From positions 74,033,160 to 74,097,159 of the forward strand of contig OX104130.1 of NCBI GenBank assembly GCA_944470555.2: DNA of 64,000 nt, written 5' to 3'. A program made the translations under genes and the position numbers. This document shows, one piece after another, positions 9,942-22,300 of the stretch. The notes beneath the pieces were generated by a model. That model saw only the letters and a program-made list of their open reading frames with translations, did not search any database and was not told the DNA's origin. Position 1 is the stretch's first letter. Each line of letters opens with the position of its first letter. The stretch comes from Heterobilharzia americana. Its lineage: Eukaryota > Platyhelminthes > Trematoda > Strigeidida > Schistosomatidae.

Positions 9942-10328
9942 TTAACTGATGGAATATAATTCAAATGAAAGGTAAGTGCATAATCGTAAGATGTTAAATA
10001 CAGTGAATCTTACTTTTTCAGTTAATAAGTATTCCATATTCTCATCTAAACCACTATTAGTCACAGCATCTATGTAACCATTTGCAGCTAGAAGAGGAAA
10101 ATCATGAGGACATGATGAATCTGTAGGATTACTAGAACATTCTAACGGATTAGTAGCTCCAGGTGAATGGATAGTCGATGGAAATGTTTCCGGTAGCAAT
10201 GGCTGTGTTCGTTTTACACCATTCGATTGAGAATTATGATGAGATGGTACACGTTTTGCACAGCTGATTAATTCTTCAACTTCTAGGCGAATTCCAGTTT
10301 CATCCAGCCAAGGATCTTTTAAAACATC
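9942..10328 (-). CDS. CHEK2: Chk2 exon 12: kinase end and C-terminal tail (3' end ambiguous)
   Basis: The acceptor ends TTTTCAG at 10329. The exon starts DVLKDPWLDETG, the CHK2 EALRHPWL equivalent that closes the kinase domain. A low-complexity tail of about 95 residues rich in Ser, Pro and Asn follows. The frame stays open to a stop at 9942, but a good donor-like GTAAGA follows codon EK at 10014. Either the protein ends at 9942 or a further 3' exon exists that I did not find. Confidence 0.75.
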   Translation of the reverse strand, partial: DVLKDPWLDETGIRLEVEELISCAKRVPSHHNSQSNGVKRTQPLLPETFPSTIHSPGATNPLECSSNPTDSSCPHDFPLLAANGYIDAVTNSGLDENMEYLLTEKVRFTVFNILRLCTYLSFELYSIS

Positions 10329-13300
10329 CTGAAAATAATAAAAAGTATTCAACTTGATACTTCGGTTGTTGAAAAAAAGACGGTGAGGTGGTAAATCCCA
10401 TTTAGAATACACTTCCGCTCATTGATGTTATCGCTTACATGCCATTTTGATTAACCGAAGACAAGATCGCAGGGAGTGTAAATGATGACCGAAGACAGCG
10501 TATCAGGCATTAATATTGATTAATAGTAAACGCTGACCTAATATTAGCTGTGGAATTTGCGAGAAATTTGCAAATAACCACTCAGTTTAGCGACGGTAAC
10601 CAGTATACGACTATTAAATGCTTTTAGTCTACAAACCCCCTCATTAGAAGGTATTCGAACAATGTTGCTAAGCCAATTTACATAACCTCTGGTACTAGTT
10701 CATGTGACTCTGCTGCTCTTTCTCCTTTCAGATTGTTCACAGCTTTCTCAACTCCTGAAATTGTTGGGAATCTTATTCCGATATTCCATTCAGGACCTGA
10801 TTAGACAGCTGGCAACGGAAGAGGTTGGTTGAAATGTTTCTTGAAGTGTTCCACTCATCCTTTCAGCTATCTTCACTTAGAGTGAATCACAAACAAGTCT
10901 TGAAAACACAATCCTTTTGAAAGTAACCGAAGGGAATTATATCGATGACAAAAGGTATGTAGATGATACCTTTACTATTTGTAATAATAATTTGTAACTT
11001 GGAAAACCTGCTTCAAACCTTTCATGGTGCTCATTCTTTTATCAGTTTCACTCTAGAAACAGAGACAAACTCGAAAAAGTCAACTTCCAAAGAAATAGTG
11101 GAAATCCACTTCACATATCTACTTATGGGAAACCCACTTAAAATAGGCGGTTTAATAATTTTAAAGGTTGTGTTTCCTTAGGTGAGATGAGGAAACTCAA
11201 AAATCGAAAGGAAGAAAAATAAGCATAAAGGATACCACTAGTGATGAACTACAGTACCTACGAGAGATCGTCACGGAAAGTGGGTATCCACTGAAATCTA
11301 TAAAATTCAAAGTCAAAAGGCATCACAGAATGCTTAACTACGGCCCCAAAAAACGTTTTGCTATTGAACCTCAAAAACCTCGCTTAGTTAACTAACTAGT
11401 TACTAGCCTGTCCTAAGCCCGGATAAAGAGGGAAGGTTGGGAGTAGATAGGGCTAGCAACCCTACCCCGTAAAACCAATCCAATCGCACAGAAGAAATAT
11501 ATAAAATTAAAATAAACTTATTCCTGATTTCATTAACCTGAAATCAATGTGATCTACTGCACTCAGCATAAAGCGTGAACAAGATCCCAATTTTCAACAC
11601 TAATGTCAGTCAAGTCAGTGTTTCTATATGGTTCAGAAACTTGGCACGTTACAAAAGAAATTTCCGACAAACTACAGACATACATCAACAACTGCCGCCC
11701 ACGCTCGTTCACTTGATACTGAAGATCACATGACCAGAAAGAATAAGCAACAAGGAACTCTGGCTGGCAACGAACCAACCAAGAACCTATCGCTCAACAA
11801 ATATGCAGAAAAAAGTGGAGATGGATTAGGCATACACTGAGAAGGCCATTTGGGGATATCATGCGCCAGGCCATCCCTCGAGCGGAACCCAAAGGGGAAA
11901 CGACAAGTTGGGCATGGGAGGGCGACATGGAGGAGATGGTGTGTGGGGAAATAAAAACTTCTGAGCAGTCGTGAAGCCAGCTTCAAAAAGCTGCAGAAAA
12001 CAGAGTGAAATGGTGACGTGCTACTGAAGGTCTATGTTCCACTAGGAACTGAAGGGAAAAATAAATAAATAATGTAATCGAACCTCGAAATCAAAGGTGA
12101 TAAATGCGACAGACATCCTTAAGAAGCTACTATCAAGATTCATTAAACGAAACTTATTTTGCAGCCAACCTCAGAATCACATTCTTCAGTACATGAAGGA
12201 AAATCTGGAGCATTGGACCGCATCTATGTTTATTTATCACTGCCGACTACTTGGTACTGTGGCAACCGGCACATCAGACGTACCATAAACCAGTTTACGA
12301 AACGCGTTTGCTAACACTAATCAGTCTGGTTGACAAAGAGAGAAAGAAATCACATTTTTAACTTTGTAACAGAACACTTAGTAAACTCACGACACTTAAC
12401 TCCTGTTAATAAGTTCTTCAAAATTGTCGATAAAGTGCGACCAAGCGGTCCAGAAAATGAGCATCAAATATTTGTGGACATTTTATTTAGGGGGGGGGGT
12501 TGAGGGGATTCAGTGATTTTAGGTTGGTATTCGTCATGGACTGACATCATTTGGAGGAACACTGGAAACCTGGGAGCACTGGACAGCTGCTCCGTCCTAG
12601 TATGGGACTCCTTGGAAGTGCTCACCCGTGACTTCGCCAGGGATCGAACCAATGTTCTTCCAACTTATGTCAGTCCATGATGAATGTCAACTGGAATGTG
12701 TAGATAACTGAAGTCTTAGTAATTCAACGGTTTAAACCCTCAGTGTGCGTTCAAACGAAGCACTTACAACCTGTTTTTTGACATGGTCATTGTAAAGGAT
12801 TGATCATTCTAGATAACTCGCTTTTGGTGTATTTATACTTAATTTTCTAATTATTCGCTTATTTTCTTATTCTAAACCCTGCATATTTTACATAACTTTC
12901 TCTTCTTATGCAATGCAATGTGACCTTTGACCGGAAATTATCCATAGGTGAAGTGGTGTCTGTGAATGATGCCCACTCTCTTCATTCCTATTCAATTTAT
13001 CACAGAATTTCTCCCTTTCATTATCTGACTATACAGGATTCGATCTAATAACACGAGGACTTTCGGTAGACCTAGAATATCCACACAACATTGTCCTGTT
13101 AGGTGAAGACACCGACAACATGCAGTCTTCTCAACACCTTGAGTAGCAATTTGAGAATGTGTTGGGATATGTTTCTCACCACCCAAGTCCAAATTCTTGC
13201 CCAGGATTCATCTTCAACGGTGCCTCGGCTAATAATAAACAGTGTAGTGATTAAGTGCGTTGAACACTTCACTCATCTCGAAGTCGGATCACACCTGGTA

Positions 13301-16300
13301 CATTCTACACTCGTCACTGGTCGACAAAACCTCTTCACCAATACCAAAGGCTCAGTTGGCTTTGCCAAATTACGTCATCTGTGGTGTCGTCACAATATCT
13401 GATTGTCTATTAAGGGTCGAGTGTAGTATGTTTCAGTCTTCTCTCTTCTACTCTATCACTGTGAAATATGGTTATTAAAGATAGAAGATATGAGAAGGCT
13501 TCACGTGTTCCATCACCAATGCCTTCGTAACATACGTTGTTTCATGGTGCCATCATCATCATCATCATCAACATAGGACAAGGCATTACTGCGTAGCCAT
13601 CCGATTCGCCATACCTCATATCACTACATCAAGTAAAAAAGCAGTGAAGTGGGAGATCAAGAAAAGAAAACTCAGTCGAAAGAAATATAAAATACGAAAA
13701 GAGAGAAAGGAAGTATGAGAAAATGGTGAGATTCCGTATAACGTCAAGATGAGGATAACGTGTGTATACACTGACTTCCATTCTAAGCCAAATCACCTAG
13801 TCTCCAACCACTGCTTCCTCTTGTCCCGTAGACCCCAACCACCTAGTCTGTATCACATCGCACCACATGACTCAAACCAACAGTCAAAGACTTCATACAT
13901 TGGTGTCATGTTGTAGGCTGGCCGCCTTGAATCTTTTCCCAGCCTGCACCTAATTCGGCCAACATTGCATCAAGAGGCAGACGGCAAATAGGCATGTGTA
14001 ACACGTGTCTCAACCAACTTAGTCGATGAAGGTTCACAACCGTGTCAACCGATTTACCTCTACTACCCAAAACTATACACCTAACTTCTGCATTACTCAC
14101 ATCGTGCGGTGACACCACGCAATACGGCATATACTAAGAAGGCAGCAGTGGTCAAACACCTGAGGTCTTCTCATGTCTTCAACCTTCAGTGACCATGTTT
14201 CACAGCCATACACTAGAACAGACCGGACTGCAGTACACTACACTCCACTCTTAATAAACAATCGGATATCACGGAGGGGTCACAGGTGGTATACGTTGGC
14301 AAAAGGCAACCAAGCCTTTTGTATTCGTGCAGAAATTTCGTCAAACACTGAACAACACACCAGGGTTAATCCGACTTCCCAGATGAGTGAAGTGGTCGAC
14401 ACACTCAACCAATTCACTCTTACGGTTACGACGATAAAATATGGTATCAATGAATGAAGTTGTTGACTGTTAGTTTGAGATATGTAGGGCGATGCAGACT
14501 GGTCTGTTGGGGTCTGTGGGACAATAGGAACCAGTGGTTGGAGACTCTAGTTGATAAGTCTGGGAACCGATGTTAGTGGCCTAAATGTATGCATACATCG
14601 TGGTCATCTTAACCTCTGTACTTAATCTCATCATTTTCTCATTCTTCCTTCCTTTCTCCTTCTACTTTCTACGTCCACTTTCTTTGACCATTTTTTCTTT
14701 CCTCCTTCATCTTCCATATATTGCTTGACGTGCTGATATGAGATGTAGCATTTTAGATCGTTACATAGTAATGCGTAGTCTTAAGTTGATGATAATATCT
14801 TTCTTACTACATGTTCATGAATGTACCACTAAGAAAAGAAGCTTTTCGAAAAAATCTCCATCACATTCGTCTTTTCTATTTATTTCTATAATCAAAATTA
14901 GTAAAAGTTGACTAGATGAAAGGAAGACTGGATAAAAGAAGTCAAATATGCTTAAATGTATTTATAAGGTGAATGTCAATAATTTTGACAATAACATACG
15001 TGAATTGAACTTCTCTCATGTGGTTCAACAACAAGCATACGGCCAATAAGTTTAATAGCTTCTTGACTTATTCCATGCCAAAAATTCTGAGGAAAATCAT
15101 ATAAACCTTTGATAATCTGAGTTTCTAAATCAAAGTCTTGACGTTGTTTAGTGAATGGAGGATATCCTACTAAACTGTGAAGAGTACAGATAGAATCATG
15201 ATTTTAATCAATTGATTAATAATATAAACATTATGAATAAATACTTACAGAGAGTAAATAAAAACCTACTCCTAGAACAATGAATAACTACCTACTTACT
15301 TTGCTTATCTTATCATGTTTATTGCCTAGAGAAATAGTCAGGACAATTATTTTTGAGTGAATGAAAAGTGTTTGATTAATTCATAGATTATATTTGATGA
15401 ACTCACCAGCTAATAATGTACATCACAAGTCTAGGTGATTTATATGAAGAAAAAGTAATTTCAGCCTTTAATTTTCTTTTTTTATACCCCCCCCCCCCCA
15501 CCTCCTCCCTTTCAACGACAGTCAGTTTACATAGTGTGTAAACCTATGCAAAAGAGTCCTCTTTCCTGATCAGCATCTTTTCAGTGTAATCCAGGAACAA
15601 TTTTGTCAGCAGATAAGTGCTTTCTTTTGGTACCACGGACTGAGATCAATCGGAGAATTATAGAAAGCTTAAGAGCACTGAATAGCTGTTTTGTTCTCGA
15701 TTGGGACGTCCCAGTAGTACGTGTCCACGACCTCAGAAAGGATTGAACTTAGAACCTTCAGGTTTCATGGTGAACACGTTAATCATCCAACCACTGGGGT
15801 TGAAGTCCAACAGATTCCTACTTCTGCCAATTTGCGATATAGCGCGACTACCATCCAAGGTTTTCAGTTAGTAATTCGCTTTACTTTCAACTGGTTTTCA
15901 ATGGTTCTCCAACTCATTCATGATGAATACTATCTTAAAAGTAAATTCCGCATTAACCTCATAGAAAAAGATTGTTTGTTTCAAACTACTGTTATCTGAA
16001 CTTTAAAAAAGTTAATTAATCTTAACCATCTACCTACCTACCTATCTATACGGCTTTCACTGTGAATTCATCCACCTCTAACTTAGATAGATCTGTTATT
16101 TCATGTAAATAAGCGAACTTTCTCACTTTGTGCAATCACCTTTAAAGTGTACCAATCATCATTTCTTTTCACTCTACAAGCTTATTCACATTACAAAACA
16201 AACAAAAAATCCAGAGCAAAATGGTAGTTTGATAACTGTTACAACCATAGATGATTATTTAGAACAAGAGTAATTTAAGCGAACAATTGTTTTCAATAAC

Positions 16301-19300
16301 TTCTTCTTCTCTTTCATACTCTACAGTTATAAATCCATGAGAATAAATGAAATACAATAGTCGAAACAAGGTATGATGTACAATTATTACTATATTGAAA
16401 CAGTTAGTCAGTGAATGGAGATCAAATCGAATGGAATGATGGAATTGTTATCAGTCTAGTGTGTTAGCTATGCAATGAAATCACTATTGACAGAACAATT
16501 ACGAAATAAGGAGACATAATTTACAGATAATGTGTGTACATATGTTTGTTTACTAAAGGTCAAATGATAATTATGTACTTGGATAACGTAAATTGAGCTA
16601 TACATTTCGAACAATCTGATCACACACTTAGTTGTTAAGGGATTATATGTGAAAATACTAACGGGAACATTAGTGGAAAGTGGATATCCATTAAAGTTCA
16701 TAAACCGCTGCAAAAACCAGCAAGGATTGAAACCTAATCTGCACTCTGTTTCGAAGAAATGCGTTTACATCGCGTTACCATACAGAGGGGAATCTAACAA
16801 CATAATATTAGAACGAAGGTTAAAGTCTGCTGTCGGTAAGACGTATTATGCAGCTAAGCTTATCATAGTTGAGAAGACCAAACACCTGCTGCAACCTAGA
16901 CCTCAACGCTGTATAAACGATTGTGTCACATACCACTCCGTTTATAAACTTACATATGTGTAGACAAACATACATGTGGAGGACTAATCATGATATGCAA
17001 TTGAGGGTAGGGGATCATGTTCCAAAATGGCTACGAAAGCAGTTGGATTCACAAACATTGATAAGCGCAGATGGCAGACAACCATCACCCGCATCCATCG
17101 CAAAACATATCATTGATAAGAGTCACAGGATTGATATTAAAACAGCCTTTACAATTTTGTATAGAAACTGTCAGGGGTGGTGTATACTCAAGTTTGTTGA
17201 GGTGCTAGCCATAAATAAATTAATCCCCCCTTGTGTGTGCAAAAACAGTTTGTGCTTACATTAAGCCTACCTTGGTGATGCTTGTTTTATCGTATTACCA
17301 AGATTGTCTTCAAATCTTATCTTTTTTCCCTCTCATTATCTTTCTTATTATTGAATTCCTGTGTGTCATATTTGTCCTTCCCCCACTGTCAGTAAATGTG
17401 TGATCCGATTATTCGAAATGTATAGCGCTAATACATCACATTTTTCATATAATCTACATCTTCTAATTGCGTCATTCAAATTCATAAAAGGGACTAATTG
17501 TTTCAAATAATTACATAGCGTACGTACTTCTCTTTCACATAAAGTTCAGGCTTCATTTTATGGACAACCAAGACCTCCACGATATTATTTACCTGGTGAC
17601 GTCTAGAGCATAAATTAATGTGATCAAACAAATCTCGACATCTTATTTTTATAGTCCTATCACCTCATATTGTTTGTTTTCCAAGTTGATATTCATCATG
17701 AACTGACATCACTTGGAGAAGCATTGGAAATCTAGCAGCACCGGACAGCTGTTTCGTCCTAGCACGGAACTCCTCAGCACCGCGCACACATGACCTCCAG
17801 GTTTCACAGCCAGCAGGCTGCCATTGAGTGACATGACAGGAATCCAATGGCCCATATTTCCTACTTCTGTTTTTATTAGTAGCAAAACTTTCCATATCTC
17901 TCGCATAGGTGTTCTGTCATTCCCATTCCCATATATTTTGGAGAGATTGATTACTGAATCTTTGTTCATCGACATCAACACCTACACCAGAGATATGAAG
18001 AATTTTATTATTGCTAAGAACAAAGAATATGAGGTGATGGTGTAGTGGGCATTCCTGACGAGAATGGATATAAGTAGTATATGTTGAGAGGGAGGCAGAA
18101 ATTATAAGCAATTACCAGCATTCCGCAAAGATTCTCCCCAGAGAAACACAAGAGACAATGCGGGCGCATTAAAAGCAAATCAAGATAGAAGCAGAAGAGG
18201 AAATGAAGCACATTACGCAAATGACTGTCTTAGCGCAAAGTGTACATATTTGATGACTACTATACAAGATGTCATTAATCAACATTACTTTTTGCCTCTC
18301 AATCTTCTCGTTTCCTTTAATATGACTAGGGAAAAGATCAAATGTCGAAAGTGGTATGATTATGCTCAAAGCGACATCAGGTAAATAATACTGTATAACT
18401 ACGTGCAGTACATCAAAGAAACAAATCTAATCTAAGATTAAATACTACAACAATGCCAAGTTTTACACTCTTATATTAATGAAAATAACAGGTTTGTCAA
18501 TGGCTTTATTCAAATTAAAAAACAATATTAGCATACAGGGGATAGACGACAGCATTCGTATTCGTAGAAAATAAATAACAAAATAAAAAGAACGTTAGAA
18601 TCAAGGAGAAACGCATAGATTTTATGCCGATTATATTGGTTAAAGTAATAATATGAGCTTTATGAATAAACTATTTAGATGAAAAAACATCGCTCAGTCG
18701 AAATCATCTTTGGAGCTACAATTATTCATTATCATCTCAAAATATAGATCGTTAGAATATGTTTAAGTGTACAAGGGTATTTTGATGTCACAAGCTATAC
18801 TATTTCATTGTATTCATGACTATTCCAGAAATTCAGTGGCATTATATGATAGACTAAAGCATATTTGATACGATGGAGAATATTCGTAGCTCAAGTGGAT
18901 GACTTTGGTTATGTTACAATCTCTGAGCTATGTGGTTAAATCGAAACGATGCAACACAATCAATAAAGCATTTCCCCTTAGAATTAAGTTGTTCGGACGC
19001 TAAATGGAATTGATAATAGGTGGTGATTGAGGGTAAAGTGAGAAATTGGACTACGGCGGGATTCGAACCAGAGACCACCGGGGTTTCCGGCTCGATGTGT
19101 CACAAATACACATGGTACTCCAGCTAAACCCTTGGTGATTGAAGTGAAATAAAAATCTAGTCTACAGTCGGGCCTCGTAGCTCAGTTATAGTAGAACTAC
19201 GGGTCGGAAACTTGATGGTCGCTGGTTCGAATCCCGCAGCGGCCTGAATTTTCTTTTCACCCTCAATCATCACCCAGTATTAATATAAGTCTATGAAACC

Positions 19301-22300
19301 GTGGCTATCTCAGATATTCAAAATGATGGTTAAATGGGATATTATGTAGCTAGTTAGTTGCACAAGGTCACTTAAATACTCACCAACTTATGAGAACGAT
19401 GAAAACCAGACTTATAGGTTCAGAAAGAAAGAGTTATCAGTCTGTGCCTACTATGGTATAGACTTTTGTTTTGTTGACAATCATATTTTTTCACATATTA
19501 TTGTCGATTCATACAATCTGGCTTTTTGTTGCATTCACGCCCTTGACCTGATTATCTGAAGTTTACTCACATTAGCTCTTGGTTAACATAAATATTATGT
19601 ATTTTTGAGATGAATGGAGATAGTTAACGCGTTCGCCGTGAAACCTGAAGGTCCTGAGTTCGACCCCCAGCCGGGTCGTGGGTGCGTACTGCTGAGGAGT
19701 CCCATACTAGGATGAAACAGCTGTCCAGTGCTCCCAGATTTTCAATGGTTCCCCAACTGATGTCAGTCCATGATGAATACTACTTATAAATCTTATGATT
19801 TTCCACACATCTTCTGTAAGCTTTCTCAATACGTTGGATACACTTATGCCCCACCCCACCCCCCATTATTCAACTTCCACTTTGGAATATTCGTCTAATG
19901 CTTTTATATATTGGCAAACTTAGCTCTGCATATTGATTCACTTCAGTTGTGTATTTTCAGTTACTTCATATAGATGATTATCTTTAGTTCAAGCCGACAA
20001 TTTTCTGTCAAGGTGATTCGAGTATGAAAATATTTTTTATAAATTGCTGTTGAAACTGTTTTAGGCTGTAAGCAATTGATGAGAAACCACGAAATAAAAA
20101 TGGATCCATGTTAGTCGTTGTTGTCACTTTACTTAAATTTGTAAAGGGAAAGAATTGTATTAGAACGTTTTGTATCTGATATACCACTTTACCTCCTATG
20201 TCATAACTGATAAGATTATGTATGTCCATCAGGCATGTGTTAGACAGTCAGAAGGGATGTTGAAAGGTACAACCCTGAACAATAAATCTTTATGAAGTGA
20301 AGTAGATGAAAACGTTCACTTCATTTGATGCTATAAAGCTTACCAGATATATAGAATTACACCAAGTGACCATACATCGATAACACATGTGTAAGTCCCA
20401 CAGCCAGCAGTTTTAAGAACCTCCGGAGCCAAGTAATCTGGAGTGCCACAAAATGTACGCAACATTGTGCTTTCATCAACAAGTTTTGATACACCAAAGT
20501 CAGTTACTTTTATAAGGCATCGATCAGCCTTACTTGTGAGTAGAATATTTTCAGGCTAGAAAAGGAAAAGAGAATTAACAGCTGACCAGTAGAAACTTAA
20601 AGGCAACACAAAGTAAATTAAGATCATTGAAGTTGTTTGGCATGGGATTACTATAGATTGATCCCATCTTGTGATATCACAAATAGAAAATGTATATGGT
20701 GGAAGGGAACTGAAAGGTAAAAGCAAATCGAGTCTTGATTAAATCCTTGAATAAAACATACTAAGACGCTTTGATACTTTTCAGTTATAGAATATCACCT
20801 TTAGTTTTGGCTCAATGTTCAGTCCATTATGTAATTTAAAGTTTGGTGACTACATAACTGCAGTAACTCTCAAGGATTTTGACTTAACTTGTGAGTTAGA
20901 GAACCAGTAAAGATTCAGCTAAATTTTAGATATGAAAATGCTGTGAATATCCAAAACTTGTCTACGACCCATTGAAAGCCTAAATAACCTCGAAAGCGAA
21001 GGCACTGTCGTGTTCATAAGTGACATGCTTCGAGATGGATTTCCCGAGAATCTAACAAGAAGTCATAACCTGCGAGGAAATATAAGCGCCGACAGAATTG
21101 GATGATGTTTGCGCTATATCCGAAACTGACAGAAGTTGAAAAATTTGAAACACCCAACTATCCAGTGGTAACGTGCTTGACGTGAGATCTAGAAGTTCTG
21201 GGTCCGATCCTTCGCGATGTAATAGGTGCGCACTGTTGAGTCCTACACTGGGATGAAACAGCTGTCTAGTGCTTCCAGGTTCTGACAGTCAAACAGGATG
21301 TGTGGAGTAACCGACTATTAGTGATTGGCAGAATAATACGAGAATGTTATTAACGCAATGAGCTACTTGAACTGGATACGACTAGCGACTGTTCCCCCTT
21401 TAGACCTGATACTTCACTGAGGCACGAAAACCACAAGACAAAATCGGTCTGTAATTGTAAGGAAGACAACTCTATTTGACAAAAAGACCATTTATATACA
21501 GTTTTTCCTCAGAAAATAAAGCCATTAGGTCAGAAGTTGGATATTTATTTTCATTGGTCAGCTGGAAGATAATAGTTACACGAAACCAAGGTTGAAATCC
21601 AAAACTTCTACCTTGGCGGCTGTTGACTTACAATGCGGATTTCGATTTAGGGAGATTCGTATCAAACACAGGTACCAACCTGAGTTTTGATAAATTGAAG
21701 CATATTCTACGCGTTAACCGTGATGAAGGTTAGGATTATTCCTATTACCGAAAACCTTACGGAAGTTCTTATAATTTGGTACCCATAGCCAGAGAGAATG
21801 AAAGCCACAACCAATCAATTATCAACGTCCTTCATGTGTGTCTTTGTTCTCATTCTTCAACATTTTGGCAAGGCCGCCTACGCTTTAAGGCCTTGTACAT
21901 TTCACACATAGTTTGCTAAATAAAAATAATAGTCCATTGAGTGGGCAGACCATCTAAATTCCTCTGCTATCTGACTCAGTTGGTGTTGGAGCTGCTGCTG
22001 TAAAATCGAATTCAATATAGTGACTCGGAGATGAGGATAAATAAAATAATAGTCAAGACCTGCAATTGGCATTTCCCTCAATCGGTTAGTCATAGGACCT
22101 AGTAGGAAATTGGAATCAAGGTTACGACCAGAATATCGGCCAAACCATCAAAGCAGAGAAATAACAATAGTAGTAATGAATAAAAATTAGCAACACACAA
22201 ACTCAGATTTGAAGTATTTCTTCTTACATGGTTATATCAACACTTTTGTTCAGTCTGAGGTAGGAAAACAAAATGTAACTGTCTCTGTACAACATGGGAT

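Noticed and set aside
19166..19242. Functional tRNA gene
   Set aside because: A-box and B-box are good, but acceptor, D and anticodon stems pair poorly and it is paired with an inverted relative that has the same tail, so a SINE head is more likely.
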